NCBI GenBank assembly: GCA_017475845.1 | Contig: JAFVEU010000155.1 | Location: 1-6,369 of the forward strand | Reading direction: 5' to 3' | DNA from: Lachnospiraceae bacterium | Lineage (GTDB): Bacteria; Bacillota; Clostridia; Lachnospirales; Lachnospiraceae | Length of the DNA: 6,369 bases | In this document: one piece after another, positions 4,849-6,369 of the stretch | Layout of the letters: each line of letters starts with the position of its first letter | Numbering within the stretch: position 1 is the first letter of the stretch | Made by a program: the position numbers and the translations under genes | Notes under the pieces: generated by a model | The model's database searches: none | Seen by the model: only the letters and a program-made list of their open reading frames with translations | What the model was told of the DNA's origin: nothing

Positions 4849-6369
4849 CAAAAAGGCAGAATCTAACTGCATTACTTATCTGCATGGCGGGGGTCGCCCT
4901 GAATCTGACCCTTAATGCCATTGTTACGGCGCTGGGACTGCCCCTGTATCTCGATACGGTGGGTACCGTTGCGGCTGCAGTTATGGGCGGATATCTCCCC
5001 GGTGTGGCGGTCGGTTTTATCACAAATATCGCGAAAGGTATCTTTAATCCCACCTCACTGTATTACGGAGTGCTGAACGAACTGATAGCTGTTTTTGCCG
5101 CGTATTTCGCGGGCCGCGGATGGTTTAAGAAGCCCCGGGGGATCCTTGGAGCAGTTATGGTCTTCACTCTGATCGGGGGAGCTGTCGGCTCCGTGATCCC
5201 CTGGTGTATAGAGGGGCTTTCCTTCGACAGTGAGGAATTAAGCGGGATGCTTTACAGTACCGGGCTTATCAATGATGTCACGGCACATATCCTTTCCAGT
5301 ATTTTTAAGGATCTTCCGGATAAAGCCGTAACCGTTCTTTTTGTGGCGGCGATCATAAGGGTCGTTCCGGAGAGCTTTTACCGGTACTGCGGCTTCAGCA
5401 TGTGGCAGCAGAAGCCCAGATCCGGGGATCCGGAAAACAGTCAGATCACGGACAGGTCAAAGATCCGCAGATTATCCTTAAGAGACAAATCCCTGCTGGT
5501 GTTAGTGATCTCGCTTACCTCCATTGCCGTTTCGGGAGTGTTTATCAGTACGAGGGCCCATCATGAGGATGTCATAGCGGAGCGTACGGAGGCTGCACAG
5601 AGCACGGCAAGGCTTGTGGCAGGGATGCTTAACGGTGACGAGATTGAAGGATATCTTGAGAATTCCGGTAATTCTCCGGAATACATGAAGGAGGAACAGC
5701 TGCTTAAGCAGATCCTGAACAGTTCGGATGATATCAAATATCTTTATGTCTACAGGATGGAAGAGGACGGATGCCGGGTTATATTTGATATAGATACGGC
5801 GGGTCTTAAGGGAGAGGATATCGGAACTGTTGTGCCCTATGACGAGGGTTTACGGGGGAAGATCCCGGAGCTCTTACGGGGGGAGGAAACAGATCCTGTA
5901 GTTTCGAATGATAGGTACGGTTATATCGTGACCGCATATCAGCCTGTATATACAACAGACGGAAAATGTGCGTGCTATGTAGGAACGGATGTGGACTTAA
6001 ATCCCATGGCTTTGGGTGAGCGCAGCTTTTTGATGAAGATGATATCGATCTATTTCGGATTTCTTATCCTGCTCTGCACCTTTGTATTGTGGCTTGTGGA
6101 TTATCACATTGTATTTCCGGTAAGAGCCATTACGGAAAATGTGGACGCGTTTTCATTTAACGAGGAATCCCAGAGCGCACTTGATGAGAAGGTGAAGGAG
6201 ATGAGAAGCATCGATGTGCATACGGGGGATGAGCTGGAAACCCTTTACCATTCCCTCTGCCGTCTCACCTTAAATCAGACCGAGCAGATGCGGAGTATCC
6301 GCAGACTTTCCGAATCCACGGCAAAAATGCAGGACGGCCTTATCATAACCATGGCAGACCTGGTTGAGA
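4845..6369 (+). CDS. Membrane sensor protein: ECF-S-like domain, Cache-like domain, HAMP-like linker, probable HD/HD-GYP output (partial at right edge)
   Basis: The frame is open from ATG 4845 to the right edge (508 codons), so the C terminus is missing. Residues about 5-175 form a hydrophobic multi-helix domain; LPLYLDTVGTVAAAVMGG (32-49) followed by a PG turn and a conserved Asn resembles S-components of ECF vitamin transporters. A charged cytoplasmic stretch (about 185-212) leads to a helix at 216-235, then an outside domain (about 237-395) whose end (YGYIVTAYQPVY, then CYVGTDVDL) resembles Cache sensor domains. A second helix (about 398-418) is followed by a HAMP-like segment (FPVRAIT at 424-430; TGDELETLY at 460-468). 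The last residues, GLIITMADLVE, look like the opening helix of HD or HD-GYP phosphohydrolases (family pattern MA-LVE-RD-TG-H), whose product would be cyclic-di-GMP turnover. That output is inferred, since the catalytic HD lies off the window; PP2C or GGDEF outputs are alternatives. It is translationally coupled to larE. Confidence 0.8.
   Translation, partial: MTKRQNLTALLICMAGVALNLTLNAIVTALGLPLYLDTVGTVAAAVMGGYLPGVAVGFITNIAKGIFNPTSLYYGVLNELIAVFAAYFAGRGWFKKPRGILGAVMVFTLIGGAVGSVIPWCIEGLSFDSEELSGMLYSTGLINDVTAHILSSIFKDLPDKAVTVLFVAAIIRVVPESFYRYCGFSMWQQKPRSGDPENSQITDRSKIRRLSLRDKSLLVLVISLTSIAVSGVFISTRAHHEDVIAERTEAAQSTARLVAGMLNGDEIEGYLENSGNSPEYMKEEQLLKQILNSSDDIKYLYVYRMEEDGCRVIFDIDTAGLKGEDIGTVVPYDEGLRGKIPELLRGEETDPVVSNDRYGYIVTAYQPVYTTDGKCACYVGTDVDLNPMALGERSFLMKMISIYFGFLILLCTFVLWLVDYHIVFPVRAITENVDAFSFNEESQSALDEKVKEMRSIDVHTGDELETLYHSLCRLTLNQTEQMRSIRRLSESTAKMQDGLIITMADLVE

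Noticed and set aside
4757..5053. Minus-strand ORF opposite the larE/sensor junction
   Set aside because: The plus strand here carries the LarE C terminus and the N-terminal membrane helices of the sensor, with a proper start and ribosome binding site; the antisense frame is a shadow.

Overview
The window looks like chromosomal DNA from a Gram-positive anaerobe of the Clostridia, most likely a member of the Lachnospiraceae. This is inferred from the protein families, from strong AGGAG/AAGGAG-type ribosome binding sites, from mid-range GC content with frequent AGG, ATA and CTT codons, and from the style of the membrane signalling protein at the right end. I see no mobile element, CRISPR array, tRNA or rRNA.

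Layout. (1) Positions 1-1214, minus strand: the first 404 codons of a double-ATPase ECF transporter subunit of the YkoD type, cut by the left edge. Its first ATP site has alanine where the catalytic Walker B glutamate normally sits. (2) Positions 1215-1445: a divergent, partly AT-rich intergenic region with weak candidate promoters for both strands and a 10-bp stem-loop in the leader of the rightward genes. (3) Positions 1446-3959, plus strand: a Cu(I)-exporting P1B-type ATPase (CopA) with one N-terminal metal-binding domain and a CopZ-like metal-binding domain fused at its C terminus. The CopZ-like part keeps its own Shine-Dalgarno sequence and ATG. (4) Positions 3997-4848, plus strand: LarE, the sulfur transferase that makes the nickel-pincer nucleotide cofactor. 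(5) Positions 4845-6369, plus strand, cut by the right edge: a large membrane signalling protein. It has an ECF S-component-like membrane domain, a Cache-like extracytoplasmic domain, a HAMP-like linker and the apparent beginning of an HD/HD-GYP-type output domain.

How they fit together. The three rightward genes are closely spaced (a 37-base gap, then an ATGA overlap) and probably form one transcript; the leftward transporter gene belongs to a separate operon. CopA exports copper. LarE serves nickel-cofactor synthesis, but no larA, larB or larC is visible here. The last protein probably converts an external signal into a cytoplasmic enzymatic output. The most interesting points are the possible dual output of copA (fused pump plus free chaperone), the transporter-like sensor fused to a signalling module, and the degenerate first ATP site of the ECF ATPase.
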